A DNA stretch of 8,538 bases from Nocardioides sp. Lineage in GTDB: Bacteria > Actinomycetota > Actinomycetes > Propionibacteriales > Nocardioidaceae. The stretch is from positions 1 to 8,538 of the forward strand of contig JASLDK010000405.1 of assembly GCA_030145945.1 (NCBI GenBank), in the 5' to 3' direction. Of this stretch, positions 7,706 to 8,538 are shown piece by piece. Each line of letters opens with the position of its first letter. Position 1 is the stretch's first letter. Under the pieces are notes generated by a model, which had not been told where the DNA came from, did no database searches, and saw only the letters and a program-made list of their open reading frames with translations. Position numbers and translations under genes: made by a program.

Positions 7706-8538
7706 GTGACCAGAATCCTGCGCATCCTTGCTGTCCTCGTCGCACTCGTCGTCGGCGCCGGAGCCATCAGACCGGCTCCGGCAGCCGCCGACATTCCGGG
7801 CAAGTGGTACGACGGCGCGATCAAGTACTCGTCGATCATCAACTGTCCCTCGATGATCCAGGGGACGCCGTACGTCGAGAAGGGGGCAGGCGCCTACGCC
7901 GGCTACTACGCCAATCCGGACAGCGGCTATCCGGCGGCCAACCAGACCTTCTGGATCCACTACGAGTTCTACGGCATGGGCATGCCGTGTGCGGGGGGCA
8001 CCTACTTCTCTCCGACGATCTATCTGCCGGACGGCGTCACCTTCGACACCTCGGCGCAGATCAAGTGCGGGTACGACGGGCAGGGCGGCTCCGCGCCACA
8101 GGGCAACTGCCCCGGGTGGGACCACATGTCGGCGGGCACCTACTACAACAACCAGGACTCGGGGATGTGGGGCGTGGCGCAGGGCCACCACTGGGAGTTC
8201 CAGTTCCCGGTGAAGGCGTCGCACGCGATCTCGGGTGACAACTTCCTGGTCGCGGTGAAGACCGCGGACGGCAACAACAGCCCGACCCTCAACCTGCTGG
8301 CTCCGATCTATGTCTTCAACGGCACCGGGCAGCCGCCGTCCGGGCCGCAGGTCCTCTACGACACGCCGTCGACGATCAACGCGGCGAAGGATCCGGGCAA
8401 CGCCACGACGCACTACGGCTTCTACTCGACGTTCAACGCGATCACCAACCACGTGGGCGGCAATCTCGGGGTGCAGTTGAGCCCGAACCAGACGAACTGG
8501 TGGGAGCACAAGGAGGCGTGCGGCACCTACTGCACGAC
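7706..8538 (+). CDS. Secreted protein of unknown function (3' end outside window)
   Basis: An open frame from GTG 7706 runs off the window after 277 codons. The N-terminus is a clear Sec signal peptide: arginines at 3 and 6, a hydrophobic core at about 7-20, and a likely cleavage after APAAA at residue 28. The mature part is rich in Gly, Tyr, Asn and Trp and contains at least six Cys (47, 95, 121, 135, 272, 276), suggesting a disulfide-stabilised extracellular protein. Stretches such as GTYFSPTIYLPDGVTFD and WEFQFPVKAS suggest a beta-sandwich-like fold. I do not recognise the family, and I see no catalytic motif, LPXTG or lipobox. The in-frame GTG 7694 is a less likely start; ATG 7698 is out of frame and stops at once. 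It has its own leader region downstream of the hppA terminator and is probably transcribed separately. Confidence 0.8.
   Translation, partial: MTRILRILAVLVALVVGAGAIRPAPAAADIPGKWYDGAIKYSSIINCPSMIQGTPYVEKGAGAYAGYYANPDSGYPAANQTFWIHYEFYGMGMPCAGGTYFSPTIYLPDGVTFDTSAQIKCGYDGQGGSAPQGNCPGWDHMSAGTYYNNQDSGMWGVAQGHHWEFQFPVKASHAISGDNFLVAVKTADGNNSPTLNLLAPIYVFNGTGQPPSGPQVLYDTPSTINAAKDPGNATTHYGFYSTFNAITNHVGGNLGVQLSPNQTNWWEHKEACGTYCT

Noticed and set aside
7637..8509. Minus-strand 290-aa open frame opposite the secreted protein
   Set aside because: It is Arg/Val-rich without motifs. The plus-strand frame has a proper signal peptide and balanced composition.

Overview
This is a GC-rich actinobacterial chromosome segment. 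GTG starts are frequent, genes are tightly packed with 4-nt overlaps, and the gene order is typical of the phylum. A Nocardioides-like (Propionibacteriales) host is my best guess, but it is inferred from protein style only. The core order is Tad-type pilin genes, then a DEXH/DUF1998 helicase, a BldG-type anti-anti-sigma factor and a membrane pyrophosphatase. This matches the helicase/secretion neighbourhood known in actinobacteria and the SCO3547-SCO3550 region of Streptomyces coelicolor as I remember it.

Layout. Bases 1-37 are the tail of an upstream gene, possibly the last TadB/TadC-like gene. Bases 44-552 hold a nuclease- or toxin-like gene that looks broken by a one-base deletion in a G run. 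It is closed off by a GC-rich hairpin at 555-596. The spacer at 597-838 carries two DnaA-box-like repeats and a strong hairpin abutting the ribosome binding site of the next gene. Bases 839-1814 are a three-gene overlapping operon encoding a DUF4244 Flp-like pilin and two TadE-like pseudopilins. On the minus strand, a large helicase (4541-2142) is followed by a small membrane protein (2132-1827) and converges on the pilin operon. Divergent from the helicase is bldG (4667-4999). Next comes a 271-bp spacer with a ~100-nt near-perfect palindrome and two tandem CRP/GlxR-type sites, leading into hppA (5271-7568). After hppA there are two hairpins (7579-7627 and 7652-7674), and then the start of a secreted protein of unknown function that runs off the window.

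How the parts fit. The pilin operon would supply the fibre and minor pseudopilins for a Tad secretion/pilus machine encoded upstream. The helicase is a DNA-repair-type enzyme. BldG is a phosphorylation-controlled switch protein that normally sequesters an anti-sigma kinase, but no kinase gene sits beside it here. HppA couples pyrophosphate hydrolysis to proton pumping and appears to be under cAMP-receptor-type control.

The least explained items are the composite palindrome where the BldG partner gene would be expected, the broken nuclease gene inside the Tad cluster, and the tandem CRP-like sites. I see no convincing wholly new multi-gene system in this window.
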